Assembly (NCBI GenBank): GCA_031216915.1
Contig: CM062289.1
Span: forward strand, 64,549,741-64,613,740
Reading direction: 5' to 3'
DNA: 64,000 bases
Origin: Pictodentalium vernedei
Lineage: Eukaryota > Mollusca > Scaphopoda > Dentaliida > Dentaliidae
Part shown: positions 19,960 to 30,244 of the stretch, one piece after another
Layout: every line of letters starts with the position of its first letter
Numbering within the stretch: the stretch's first letter is position 1
Notes under the pieces: generated by a model
Databases searched by the model: none
Seen by the model: the letters and a program-made list of their open reading frames with translations, nothing else
Told to the model about the DNA's origin: nothing
Program-made: the position numbers and the translations under genes

Positions 19960-20387
19960 CCTCCCAAAGTAAATTTACCAAGATGAGGTCGCGATCCCTG
20001 GAGCGGAGGCCAAAAATTGGGAAGGACAGTGGAAGGGAGTGCCAGATGTGTAATTTGGGCGTGGTGGAGACCCTGGAACACTTTCTTCTAGAATGCCCAA
20101 AGTACCAGTCTAAAAGAATAAGATTCACTGGGAGTATAATGGGGAAGTGGGATGGGAGAATGAAGGACATGTGGTTAGGGGGAGACTCAAAGGAGAGAGT
20201 TAATATGCTAATCGGAGAGACTGGGAAGAATGGGGCAAGGGATGTCATCAAGCAGTTCGTCTACGCGTGTTGGGAGGAGAGGAGAAGCATGGGAATAGGG
20301 AGGCAGTTGGGAGTACAGGGGTAACCAAAGCCTTCTCGTCCGAGAACCGCAACAAATCAGCGGCTGGCCAAAGTGTTATTATTATTA
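19960..20387 (+). pseudogene. LINE 3' end with zf-RVT-like motif
   Basis: The frame across 19983-20325 encodes ECQMCNLGVVETLEHFLLEC, a C-x2-C ... H-x4-C knuckle found at the C terminus of many LINE reverse transcriptase proteins (zf-RVT). A short 3' UTR (CAGCGGCTGGCCAAAGTG) and an ATT repeat tail (TTATTATTATTA, 20376-20387) mark the LINE 3' end, directly joined to the MULE transposase. It is heavily 5'-truncated, the normal product of target-primed reverse transcription. Confidence 0.8.
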
Positions 20388-20838
20388 CCAGAAGATAAAA
20401 GTTCATGCCAGGCCTGGAAATATTTAGGCGACGATTCCATCCTTCTGTGTCATTATTAGATCTCACATGCTGGTCAAAGACAGACCAAGTTGACACAGGA
20501 AACATAGGATTATCGATCCACGTGTTCTGAGTATATTCCAGCAGTTTGGCTAGAGTACTGTTTGATGTGTTATAATTACAAAGCTCTTTCATTGAGTTAA
20601 AGTAACTAACAATGCGAGTTGATGGTAGAAATGCAAGACATAACAAACATCGAATAAACTTGTATGTGTTGGTGCGTTTTCTGTATGTCTCTGAAAGACC
20701 ACATTGTTGCACTTTTCGCCAGACTGCCTGCGTCCAATGAAAGACGCAACCCTGTATAATGACATTGGGAAACTGTTCTTCAAAGAGCGGTTTAACAAAA
20801 GGCAAGAAACAAATTGCTTGGTCAATCGTGTCTTTAAT
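20388..20838 (-). pseudogene. MULE transposase fragment
   Basis: The minus strand encodes LPFVKPLFEEQFPNVIIQGC, VFHWTQAVWRKVQQCGL and WSVFDQHVRSNNDTEGWNRR. The GC.FHW.QA.wRK and tNNd.EgwnrrL blocks are the MULE transposase domain signature as seen in many mollusc and cnidarian proteins. About 150 residues remain. The C-terminal side is cut by the LINE insertion after FYLLV; the N-terminal catalytic part is missing. It cannot be active. Confidence 0.85.
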
Positions 20839-20980
20839 ATCATTTTTAAAAATATATTTGTCGAATTGACCCTTTTAAAAAAATTTCGTCGAAATTGTCT
20901 TCCGTCGTATTGTCTTCTCGTCGAATAGTCCATTTCGTCGAGTTTGTCTTTCGTCGAATAGTCCAGATCCCACGTAAACA

Positions 20981-21562
20981 GGTAAGAAAATATAAGAGAA
21001 CATTAATTGAATTTTACTTCCGAAACCAAATCGCTCAGAATGTTGCGATGTTGACTTCTCACTTCACATCCGTACTAGAAATGTTGTGAACGATATTTCC
21101 GTAATGAGTTATTTCATGGTGATAATGTGATAAATCATTTAATTGTACTGGAATTTGCAAACTGGTTACCAACTGGGTGGTTTGAAAGATAATCTATTGG
21201 TCATATTGCGTGTTTAAAAATGTGCAACGCGAATCCTGTTCATTCTATTCAGGGTAGGGGTGTCACATTTAGTTAACTCATCTTTCTTATTCACAAGACA
21301 CATAGTTTTGAATGGTGTCAGTGGCCGCGACAACAAACTGTTCTCAAATTTTTGTTCGACACATCTCGTTGTCTTACACAACCAGAAGACGATACTTGCA
21401 AACATCCTAAAATTACTAAACATCTTCATCTTTTGCATTCCAAGCATCTTACTGATACTAATAGTAAGATTAGTTATTGGAGTTAACATCTCCAGTAAGT
21501 CTGTTCGCAAAATAAAAAAATAGAAGCGGCAAACCTACAATACATAAAATAATTACAAAGAT
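20981..21562. other. No recognised gene; one membrane-like ORF
   Basis: A plus-strand ORF (21260-21520, 87 codons) has a hydrophobic stretch (FIFCIPSILLILIVRLVIGV) but no family match that I recognise. It could be an exon of a membrane protein or chance. Confidence 0.25.
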
Positions 21563-22320
21563 TTAACCCTTCTTCTGCCACACCCACCTTAACCATACAT
21601 GGAGAACCCCTATGTATGCCTGTATGCAAGGAAGTTTAACCCTTTGATACTTTTGTACGTCTTATAACAAACGAAATCAAACAGCGCATTTGTAGTCATT
21701 TGTTTTATTATTTTTCAATTTTTTTAAAGTTTTAACCTCAATTCCTATTTTCTCCCGAATAGTGATCAGTGACAACTGTTGAGCCAAATCTAATCGCAGC
21801 TTAAAATACTAACATAATCCTGCTGTCAAGATATCTTAACTGTTGAGAACTAGAAGCCACTATCAGGGCTTTCAAAAAATGAGGATACCAGAGCAAAAGC
21901 CAACACTTTCCTTGTTCATATTTCATATTCAGTCAAACACAAATAATTTTTGTTTATATAAATTTGTTTTATTACAAATTACTGGAGAGTGCCTGTGGGC
22001 ACTCTCCAATAATTTGTATTAAAACAAGTTTTGAAGAACAAATTCAGACCACCATAAATAATCTAGCCCTCATCCAGATAATCACTAATGTGAAAAATAT
22101 CTTATTTGTACTTTCCGACGTTTGACTTCGCATTTTGCAAAACGTTGAAGAAACCGAATTCTCAGTGACGTTTGAACGTCAGGATAATTAAAGTCTCTAA
22201 GGGTTAATAAGATTTATGACATACTTGAAACTCTATCATCTGATTAATTGTTGGAAAGGACTCTCTGATAATCATCATAAAATAGGTGACAATAATCGTT
22301 TTCTGCAGCGTAAGTGTTAA
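21563..22320 (-). mobile_element. TTAA MITE family B, interrupted
   Basis: Inverted copy of the 13714 family: TTAACCCTTCTTCTGCCAC at the left, GCGTAAGTGTTAA at the right. It is split at an internal TTAA by the element at 21636-22207. The uninterrupted relative at 28539-28789 shows the pre-insertion sequence. Confidence 0.85.
21636..22207. mobile_element. TTAA-target element nested in a MITE
   Basis: TTAACCCTTTGATACTTTTG to GTCTCTAAGGGTTAA, with an inner hairpin TACTGGAGAGTGCC / GGCACTCTCCAATA at about 21980-22010. The TTAA is duplicated relative to the empty site in the paralogue. Non-coding. Confidence 0.85.
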
Positions 22321-23010
22321 ATACAACATTTTAAGCGTACAGCACGTAAAATAAGACACTATCAGAATATAATGTAATAATTCCACTTTGTAAGCTCGGG
22401 TGCCTTTAAATGGAAGAGTTTCCCCACCTTCGTTGCAAAGGACTCTGCATGTGAGAGGACGGATGCTGTGCATAAGATTATTTATTTATTTATTGGTGTT
22501 TAAGGACACATACTTATGCACAATGGCTAATCGTGACCGTGACAGTTTTACGGGTGGAGGAAGCCGGAGTACCCGGAGAGAACCACTGAGCAACGACGAG
22601 CAGCTGTCAGCTCTCCAACATCGTAACTCTGAACCGCAGCACAGGCAGGGACAGATTGGTTGAAGACATGCGCACCATCGACGTGCAGTACGCCTCAGTA
22701 CACAGAGTCATCGTGCCCCCATGTAGACAATCGGGGTGAAGTGTCTTGCCCAAGGACACTACGCGGTTGCCGCAGGTAGGATTCGAACCGAGGACCTCTC
22801 GGCTTGCAGCCTGCACCTTTACCAACTGAGCCACCGCGGTCCCCCTGTGCATAAGATGAAATTGCTGTTGCTTATCCATCTCTGGGAAGTCTGTGTTTAC
22901 TTTCCCAACAAGAGTAAGCAATTCCTTTCTGAAAGATGAATAGGCGGGACAATCCATAATAAAGAGATTTTCATTTTCTTTTCACCAGATTGATTGACAT
23001 ATCTTTAGAC
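22321..23010 (-). pseudogene. LINE reverse transcriptase C-terminus, split by a SINE
   Basis: Right of the SINE the minus strand encodes ENENLFIMDCPAYSSFRKEL and NTDFPEMDKQQQFHLMH. Left of it the same frame goes on with SIRPLTCRVLCNEGGE. This matches LINE C-termini around the zf-RVT knuckle. An in-frame TGA lies just upstream of ENENL. The SINE insertion and the MITE at 22320 complete its inactivation. Confidence 0.75.
22479..22844 (-). mobile_element. tRNA-derived SINE, full length, with 13-bp target duplication
   Basis: Flanked by identical CTGTGCATAAGAT at 22466-22478 and 22845-22857. The reverse complement begins with a tRNA-like head: A-box TGGCTCAGTTGG and B-box GGTTCGAATCC (22779-22789). 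The body follows, then an AGCCATTGTGC ... CACCAATAAATAAATA tail. Transcription would be by RNA polymerase III from the internal boxes; mobility needs LINE reverse transcriptase. Confidence 0.92.
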
Positions 23011-23977
23011 ACAATCTATTTGGCTGGAGTAGGTGGCTGTGCATATGATTCCGTCTCAATAGCTAGATTATGATCTCTGCGGTGGGGCATTGTGGTATAG
23101 ATTATGTATGGCGTAAGGTCATTGTTGTTGAAATAACAAAAGAGAGGCCTTTAGCCTGTTTCTACCACGACATTGGCAAATTGCAATCATTATTCAAGTC
23201 ATCGGGTGAGCCACACACTGCTCAAAATGATCTTTTGTTTTTTTTTCTTTTAGAATTTGTAATTGTTCACAGTTAATAGTGTTAATGTAATTATCCAACC
23301 ATGTTAGAGTATGGGTATTTTACAGAGATGTCCAAGCATGAGGGTTTTTGTCACGATAAGGGTGACATATTCGTTGTGTACGCTTCAGATTTTACAGGAC
23401 AACAGTAAGTGTACACTGGGTGTGAAATGAAATGTTGAATTGAATTCCCTGTATCCATGTCTCATTCTAAAGCTATACCCTGAGTATCATGTTACTTTTA
23501 TTAAAATGTTGCATAGTTGTAGTGTGGACAGGGTAGATAGCTCAACTTTTCCGTGAGGAGTGGAGTATTACATTCAAACTATAATGATTGAATCCTGGGT
23601 TGGGAGATGTGCCACATTTCAGTAGTGGGGCATTACACGAAGTATTATCCGTCGCATGAAGCAAAAGAGCTGGAGCGAGGGCGAGAAAGGGTATCTCACT
23701 CTCGCCAGTAGGGTCTGGAGGCTTACCCAGTCTGAAGGTCAGAGTGACCCTCCGATGGCTTCTTTGCACATGACAACAATGTTTTCCAACCAAAATATTC
23801 CTGCATTTTTATATGAATTTTAAAAATGGGTACCTTAATTATATTGGCTCACAGGAGACCTGCACAGAAGTTATATCTGTATACAAGGAGGTCGGTATTA
23901 TCAGCGATAACACATCGGCACATCCGGTAGGGGATGCCCATGTGATATTGCTGTCTGAGCAAGTAAGAGTAAAAAAA
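23011..23977. other. No gene supported
   Basis: Short ORFs only; part may be further LINE sequence on the minus strand near 23060-23180, too decayed to call. Confidence 0.3.
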
Positions 23978-24441
23978 AAAATCGCGACATTGGCGCCATA
24001 GCTGCGACGGGTGGTGCAATCTGTAAGTCCAAAAAATATTCTCAGGGGCAATTTACAGGTGATGGTGAAAAAAAACCATGAAAAATATTTGGAACAACGT
24101 TTGCATCGGACATGGACTAGACTTGAATAAGATATACTTGCATATCAAATATGAAGTCATTCCACAAGGTAGTTTGAAAGTTATTCTTTTAGAAACTCGT
24201 TAGTCACAAAATTCTAAGTTCATCAAGGGCCATAACTCCAAGAAAAATATTTGGAACAACACATGCATTGAACAGTGGCTAGACATCAATAAGATACACT
24301 TACATGCCAAATACAAATTCATTCCATCAAGTATTTCAAAAGTTATTGAGTTTTGAAAGTCGTTGGTCACAGACAGACTGACCGACCGACTGACAAACAG
24401 ACTGACATTGCCACTTATAGAGCTGCTAGTCGCAGCTAAAA
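23978..24441. mobile_element. TIR element related to 2279-2585
   Basis: TAGCTGCGACGGGTGGTG at the left and TAGTCGCAGCTA at the right. It shares CATCAAGGGCCATAACTCCA and the CAGACTGACCGACCGAC repeat with the 2279 copy. It contains a partial internal duplication (AAATATTTGGAACAAC twice). Confidence 0.65.
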
Positions 24442-24620
24442 ACATTAGTTACATCTCTTGGATCCGCCTGTGTACATGTATAATTTATACCCATCTCATT
24501 GATCCTCCTCGTTGGGACACTGGAAAGTGGAGCATGTTCCGGGTAAATTGGAATCGGTCAAAACGCCTTGGGTGTAAATCTTCTAATATGGGCACCATAA
24601 GAATAAACTATTGATTATAT

Positions 24621-25049
24621 AGTGGAGCCCACTTAATTGGATATCTCTTAATTGTATATCCCTGTTAATTGAATATAATTTTCAAACACAAAACCATTTA
24701 CCATACCTTCACTACAAATTTGATCTGTTAATTGCATATGGGTTGTAGAGTAAATTCCTGTTAATTGTATATAAATTTTTATAATATGTCGAAAAAATTA
24801 CTGTGACACGCACCAAATTCCCCTTATTTATCAACCTTTTTGGCCTCAATACATCCAATACAGGCATTTATTTTATTATATCTTGTTTGACAGAGCTCTA
24901 TGAGCTCTGTCAAACAAGATATAATAGAACAAATGCTCAGTTTACATCAAGAACACAGGAAACTGACCAAATCCCTGTTAATTGTATACTCCTGTTAATT
25001 GAATAATTTTCACTGGCAAAATGGATATTCAATTAACAGGATTCTACTG
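24621..25049 (-). mobile_element. pogo-like MITE
   Basis: Inverted copy of the 1042 family: AGTGGAGCCCACTTAATTGG to CAGGATTCTACTG, with TA at 25050-25051. Core GACAGAGCTCTATGAGCTC. Confidence 0.85.
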
Positions 25050-25269
25050 TAGTTGATTTTATACTGGCATTGAAGTAAAAAAAAAAGCCATAGAGAAGTA
25101 AATAAGTAAGAAACAGAGAAAACCGTCGAGCAGTACCGGAGTGAAAACAATTTGACCCCCTTCAAGTTTGTATTTAAGAGCAAATGATACAACTAACAGT
25201 TTTTCTACCTCAAGGGTCAAACAGTTTCCCTCGTATTCTCAGATGGGCTAAGGTCATTGTGAGACGTAA

Positions 25270-25656
25270 GGAAGCAAACATCCTTATCAGCAGTCATACA
25301 GTTTACAACTCCAACAGTGTATGCTTCTACTTTCTGGGTCTTCGGACCAGATCAAAGGAAATACTGTCTCTCAGTCACCCATAACTACTATAAGCGTCAC
25401 ACCAGTATGTCAGACTCTGAACAAAAAAATTTCAGAAATCACAGGAGTCTCAGAAGGAATGGAAGAGAGACAGATGAGCAGCAGTGGCATTAAAAGCATT
25501 GATGCACAAAAGGGTGGCACAAAAGAGAAATCCAAGCATGTAAGATATGATTGGAGGAGAAATGTGCAGGCCAATGACTACATCAGCCATAAATGTAAGG
25601 AGGCAGGTTTTGTATGTTCCAGTGCCCTCAAGCAGTGCGTTTTAATAAGGGAGTGA
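25270..25656 (+). CDS. Unrecognised open frame, possible terminal exon
   Basis: The frame is open from 25270, includes ATG at 25321 and ends at TGA 25654-25656. The predicted residues are hydrophilic and compositionally protein-like (VSEGMEERQMSSSGIKSI, KHVRYDWRRNVQANDYIS, HKCKEAGFVCSSALKQC), unlike the low-complexity shadows around it. Candidate acceptor AGs (for example CATCCTTATCAG at about 25280-25291) precede it. I do not recognise the family. It may be the last exon of a cellular gene or a transposon remnant. Confidence 0.3.
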   Translation, partial: GSKHPYQQSYSLQLQQCMLLLSGSSDQIKGNTVSQSPITTISVTPVCQTLNKKISEITGVSEGMEERQMSSSGIKSIDAQKGGTKEKSKHVRYDWRRNVQANDYISHKCKEAGFVCSSALKQCVLIRE

Positions 25657-25860
25657 AAATGGGACATTGGCCTAGCACACATTTCATATACAGTATGTGG
25701 AGAGTGTATTATCTCTAAATTACCCGCAGAGTGGAGATTCCACCTGGGCAATAATTGCAAATTTTTGCAAAGCATAACCAGCACCAGCAAAATTTCAGCC
25801 AATGGACCTCCGGGTTAAACCCGGAGGTCCATTGGCTGAAACATTGCTTGTTATCCCCGC

Positions 25861-27822
25861 ATTTTAAAAAAGAAAACACAAAAGTGGCTACGGTGGCACA
25901 GCCACGTGGCACCCGAACGTCCGGTTTTGTAATTCGAAACGCTGTAACTTTCTACAGTTGTTCGATAGGGTCTGTGCAACCCAAAAATACAACTTTTAAA
26001 TTTTTGTGCCACCAGGTGGCTTCTGTGGAGCCACTTAAAAAATGCGTTATTTTTTCACTTTTTTGCTGAATAGTCCCAACCTATGTAATTCGGAGTTCTA
26101 AAATTACACTAGGGTGTTGCTAAATGATCTGTAGATATGTAGGAAGGTTTCGGATTTTTCGGGTGCCACGTGGCTGTGCCACCGTAGCCACTTTTGTGTT
26201 TTCTTAGACCGTTTCCGGCAAAAGGCTCGTAGGATATGTAATTCGAAACGCTAAATCCATGCTCAGAAGTTGCAGTAGGGGCTATAGATGCGCAGGAAGG
26301 TTTCGGATTTTTCGCGTGCCACGTGGCTGTGCCACCGTAGCCACTTTTGTGTTTTCTTAGATCGTTTCCGGCGAAAGGCTCCTAGGGTATGTAATTCGAA
26401 ATGCTAAAACCATGCTCAAATGTTGTGCAGTGGGGTCTGTAGAAGCACACGAAGGTTTCGGATTTTTCAGGTGCCACGTGGCTGTGCCACCGTTGCCACT
26501 TTTGTGTTTTCTGAGCCCGTTTCCTCTGAAAGGCTCCTAGGGTATGTAATTCGAAACGCTAAAACCATGCTCAAATGTTGCAGTGGGGTCTGTAGATGCG
26601 CACGCAGGTTTTGGATTTCTCAGCTGCCACGTGGCTGTGCCACCGTTGCCACTTTCCGTGTTTTCTTAGACCGTTTCCGGTGAAAGGCTCCTAGGGTATG
26701 TAATTCGAAACACTAAAACCATGCTCATATGTTGCAGTAGGGTCTGTAGATGTGCACGAAGGTTTCAGATTTTTCAGGTGCCACGTGGCTGTGCCACCAT
26801 TGCCACTTTTGTGTTTTCTTAGACCGTTTGTGGCGAAAGGCTCCTAGGGTATGTAATTCGAAATTCTAAAACCATGCTCAAATGTTGCAGTAGGGTCTGT
26901 AGATGCACACGAAGGTTTGGGATTTTTGGGGTGCCACGTGACTGTGCCACCGTTGCCTCTTCCATGTTCTCTTAGACCATTTCCGGCGAAAGGCTCCTAC
27001 AGTATGTATTTCGAAATGGTAAAACCATGCTCAAATATTGCAGTAAGGTCTGTAGATGTGCACAAAGATTTCGGATTTTTCAGGTGCCACGTGGCTGTGC
27101 CACCTTTGCCACTTTCGTGTTTTCTTAGACCGTTTCCGGCGAAAGGCTCCTAGAGTATGTAATTCGAAACGCTAAAACCATGCTGAGATGTTGCAGTAGA
27201 GTCTGTAAATGCACAGGAAGGTTTTGGGTTGTTTGGGTGCTACGTGGCTGTGTCACCGTTGCCACTTTTGTGTTTTCTTAGACCGTTTCCGGCGAAAGGC
27301 TCCTAGGGTATGTAATTGGAAATGCTAAACGCATGCTCAAATGTTGCAGTAAGGTCTGTAGATGCGTACAAAGGTTTCAGATTTTTCAGATGCCACGTGG
27401 CGGTGCCACCGTTTTTCTTTCATGTTTTCTTAGATCATTTCCGGCGAAAAGCTCCTAGAGAATGTAATTTGAAATGCTAAAACTATGCTCAAATGTTGCA
27501 GTAGGGTCTGTAGATGTGCATGAAGGTTTCAGATTTTTGGGGTGCCACGTGGCTGTGCCACCGTTGCCACTTTCTTGTTTTCTTAGACCGTTTCTGGCAA
27601 AAGGCTCCCAGTGTACATGTATGTAATTCGTAACGCTAAAACCATGCTCAAATGTTGCAGTGGAGTCTGTAGGTGCTCATGAAGCTGTGTCACCTGTGCC
27701 ACTCAATATGATTTTAGTGTGTCATATAATACATTTCATCTTTGTATCAAGCATTCATACAAAGTCAAGGATGCAAATGCGGGGATACACTATAGTGTGC
27801 TTTGCACACAAGTGACACCATC
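25861..27822 (+). mobile_element. Helentron-type non-autonomous element (HINE) with tandem core
   Basis: The 5' end starts TTATCCCCGCATTTT. Its complement, AAATGCGGGGATA, lies at 27775-27787, internal to the 3' end. Next come a hairpin, GTGTGCTTTGCACAC (about 27798-27812), and a CTAG terminus. Asymmetric short inverted repeats plus a 3' hairpin and a CTRR-like end are the described structure of Helentron-associated elements. No target duplication exists: MITE sequence on both sides joins to the empty-site sequence. The middle is the tandem array. No Rep/helicase gene. Confidence 0.8.
25885..27690 (+). repeat. Tandem repeat array, units of about 150-160 bp, roughly 11 copies
   Basis: Each unit carries GTGCCACGTGGCTGTGCCAC, a TTTCTTAGACCGTTTCCGGC block, AAAGGCTCCTAGGGTATG, TAATTCGAAACGCTAAAACC and ATGCTCAAATGTTGCAGT. 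The GGCTCCTAGGGTATG mark recurs about every 150-160 bases from 26229 to 27605; the first unit is diverged. It forms the core of the HINE. Confidence 0.92.
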
Positions 27823-27924
27823 TAGTGTTTTTTTTGTCGATATGTACAAAATTTGAAAGTTATAGCTTGGATGATAACTCCACTCCACGGGTGATTTAGT
27901 TAAAATTCACTCTCCACGTACTGT

Positions 27925-28197
27925 AGGCGAGTGATAATGCAAACTGAGAATTTATTGAGGAAGAGTGATACTCACTAGTGGTGTAAATTAGTCATTCATT
28001 AGTTGTAGTAGAATGATCAGTGATTTATTGTAATCAATTAACAAATCATTAATTTGTCAAGGTAAGAGATTATTACGAAATGTGAAATTGTCATTTGTCA
28101 AATAAACAGACCCAAATTATTTGGCTCTTATTTCAATAGAGTGGACATTGAAAACAACAGACCCATCGTGTGATTATTTGGATCTGTTTTCAACTAG
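27925..28197. other. No gene; short inverted words
   Basis: AT-rich; CAAATAAACAGACCCAAATT and related words suggest a small degraded element. Nothing coding. Confidence 0.3.
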
Positions 28198-28512
28198 AGG
28201 TACTGTGAGCAAGCTCACAAAGTGATACCCCCCGCCCCTCAGTTGTAGCGTTTTTGGTACATTAAAATGTATAAGTTAGATTATCTCCCCTTGGAAATGT
28301 CAGAACGGAAGTATATTGCTTCATGCACATCTTCATATGGAGTTCTTCCATTGTGTAAAGTTTCATGAAAATTCTTCAAATGGTTTAGGAGGAGTTGTGC
28401 TTACAAGGATGGACAGATGGACAAACAGACGAATGGACGGACAGAGTGATTCTTATATACCCCACCCCACCCCCCCCCCCCCCTGCAAACTTTGTTTGCA
28501 GGGGGTATAATA
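28198..28512 (-). repeat. Dispersed repeat ending in a G-rich/CTGTCCGTC motif, family H
   Basis: Contains the block AAGTTTCATGAAAATTCTTC and GGAAGTATATTGCTTCATGC, which also occurs (inverted, partly duplicated) at 41870-42290. It ends with CCACCCCACCCCC and TTTGTTTGCAGGGGGTATAA. Confidence 0.65.
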
Positions 28513-28538
28513 AATATACCCAAATAATCAAATGTATG

Positions 28539-28789
28539 GTAAACACTTGTGCTGCCAAAAGCAACTATTGTCACCTATTTTATGATGGTTATCTGTACGT
28601 TCTGGTATGCGCAGATCAAACCTACAATCTGATTAATTGTTGGAAAGGGCTCATACAGCTCTTTCCAACAATTAATCAGATGATAAGAGTTTCAAGTATG
28701 TCATAAATCTTATTAAACTTCCTCGTGTACAGGTGTACGTAGAGGTCCTCCATATATGGCTAAAGTGGGCGTGGCAGTAGAAGGGTTAA
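28539..28789. mobile_element. TTAA-target MITE, family B
   Basis: Left terminus GTAAACACTTGTGCTGCC (TTAA mutated), right GGCAGTAGAAGGGTTAA. Core GTTGGAAAGGGCTCATACAG. Holds the uninterrupted GGAAGTTTAATAAG (reverse strand), the empty site for the 21636 insertion. Confidence 0.85.
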
Positions 28790-28838
28790 ATGTATGGAAA
28801 TTATTAAATGCCCAAAGACTATATGCAATTGACATTTA

Positions 28839-29578
28839 CAGTAAAACCTGTCTTGAGAGACCACTGTCTTGAGAGACCACCTGTCTTGAGAGACCACATC
28901 TACCAGGCACCGATTGGTTTTACTCTATAATGGACCTGCTATAAGAGACCACCTGTCTTGAGAGACCACTGTGACCTGGTACCAACTTGTATTTTTATGC
29001 CATAATGGTCCTGTCTTGCGAGAGCGCCCCTTTGAAGACTGAAACCATGACAAAAACTTTCTACCTGTTCTGGAATTGGAAAATCCATTGTGGTTATACT
29101 AACATAATTAAAAGTATTAAAAGCTCTTAATTGGGTTTCAATTGCTAACTCATTACAGATTGAGATTTTATAAGACCACCTGTGAAAAGATTAAGATTAT
29201 TGCTGAATAAACAATTTCATACATACCTGAAATGTGACAGATAGGAATAAAAATAAATTTGTGTTGAAAATCTTTTTGTAACAAATTGAAATGGACTGTT
29301 ATAAAAATTATAAAAATAAATTAGTTTTGAAAATTTTTATAACAGTCCATTTCAATTTGTTACAAAAACTTCATAAAAAAGAACTACAAAGTAATTACAC
29401 AAATCCATTCTTCTCCATTTCTGAATTTTATGGTTGGTTATTCACTGACTTGAGAAAACCTGAAACCTGTTATGAGAGACCACCTGTATTGAGAGACCAC
29501 CTGTCTTGAGAGACCACCTGTCTTGAGAGACCACTTTTGTTTGGCCCAAAAGGCGGTCTCTCAAGACAGGTTCTACTG
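28839..29578 (+). mobile_element. pogo-like element with GAGAGACCAC subterminal repeats
   Basis: CAGTAAAACCTGTCTTGAGA and the mirrored TCTCAAGACAGGTTCTACTG, flanked by TA on both sides. TTGAGAGACCAC recurs about seven times near the two ends. A 50-bp internal hairpin lies at 29282-29370 (AAATTGAAATGGACTGTTAT and complement). Another left end appears at 63868. Confidence 0.85.
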
Positions 29579-29579
29579 T

Positions 29580-29978
29580 ATTTGGAAAGTTTCCTGTTTT
29601 AAATTCCTGTAAAGGGTAATAATTACTTGTGTCTGTACTTACACACATTGTCAGTCTTTCTTCTTTCTAGAGAACAATTATTTTTGGACTTGATCTATTA
29701 TTAGTGACAAAAGGAGTATAATTTAAAAGATTTTTAAAAATCACAGCTATTGTGTTATGTAAATGACAGAATAAATCAAAAATGTTCAACTTCAATGTAT
29801 GCATTTACATTGGAATATTGGTGTAACTTTAAAACATTTGCACACAGATAGAGCAAATCGTCCAGTATGGTACCAATATTTTTTCTGTTGTCATAGAGAC
29901 TATTATGGCATGCCATTTCCATTTCCGGATCAATACTCTAAAAATGTTGAAGACAACTTCATCAAACTTCTGACATAT
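29580..29978. other. No gene seen
   Basis: AT-rich spacer; no exon or repeat termini. Confidence 0.3.
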
Positions 29979-29979
29979 A

Positions 29980-30226
29980 CAGTATGTGGAGGGTGGATTG
30001 CAACTAAATCATCCATACAGTGGGATTATCACCCAACATATCACTTTCAAATTTTGGACATACAGACAAAAACAGAAGTGATGTTTCAGCCAATGGACCT
30101 CCGGGGTTTAACCCGGAGGTCCATTGGCTGGAACTTTAATTGTGCTTGTTATGCTTTGCAACAAAATTGCATGGGTGGAATCTCCACTCTGCAAGTAATT
30201 TAGTTACAATCCATTCTCCATGTACT
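29980..30226. mobile_element. Palindromic MITE, family C
   Basis: CAGTATGTGGAGGGTGGATT left, CCATTCTCCATGTACTTTA right; GGACCTCCGGGGTTTAACCC hairpin. Confidence 0.83.
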
Positions 30227-30244
30227 TTATCAATCAAGTTGACT

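Larger units (their letters stand above)
19239..20964 (-). mobile_element. MULE transposon with repetitive TIRs
   Basis: The left end GGACTATTCGACGAAAGAC and the right end (complement GTCTTTCGTCGAATAGTCC) are exact inverted repeats. Both run inward as arrays of a TTCGACGAA word (19245-19420 and 20850-20960). A 14-bp near-duplicate, ACGTAAACGGGTTA / ACGTAAACAGGTAA, flanks it and includes the 8-11 bp duplication expected for MULEs. The interior holds a MULE transposase remnant and a nested LINE 3' end. Confidence 0.82.
18407..20980. mobile_element. TTAA MITE broken by two nested transposons
   Basis: The left half begins TTAACCCTTTACCTTACGTA at 18407 and carries the GTGGAACGAGCTCGTTCCAA core. 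Subterminal MITE words (AAATGTCGTCTGCTG, TTACGTAAACGGGTTA) reappear at 19198-19238, between a TIR element (18590-19171) and a MULE (19239-20964). After the MULE the last words are duplicated (ACGTAAACAGGTAA). Confidence 0.6.
25691..27924. mobile_element. Palindromic MITE family C, split by a Helentron-like element
   Basis: The left half (CAGTATGTGGAGAGTGTATT, hairpin GGACCTCCGGGTTAAACCCG, GAAACATTGCTTG) ends at 25860. The right half resumes at about 27823 with TGTTTTTTTTGTCGATATGT and ends CTCTCCACGTACTG. Intact relatives join the halves directly as GCTTGTGTTTTTT. Confidence 0.85.

Noticed and set aside
22736..22939. A tRNA gene at the GGATTCGAACC B-box, minus strand
   Set aside because: The A- and B-boxes belong to the head of a SINE with a 13-bp target duplication and an AAATA tail; it is not a free tRNA gene.
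26420..27153. Repetitive ORFs of 78-87 codons that look like a repeat protein
   Set aside because: They fall in the roughly 155-bp tandem core of the HINE; unit lengths vary by non-multiples of three and stops occur in other units.
25885..27690. CRISPR-like array
   Set aside because: The units are about 155 bp and similar throughout, with no short repeats and unique spacers, in a eukaryotic genome.
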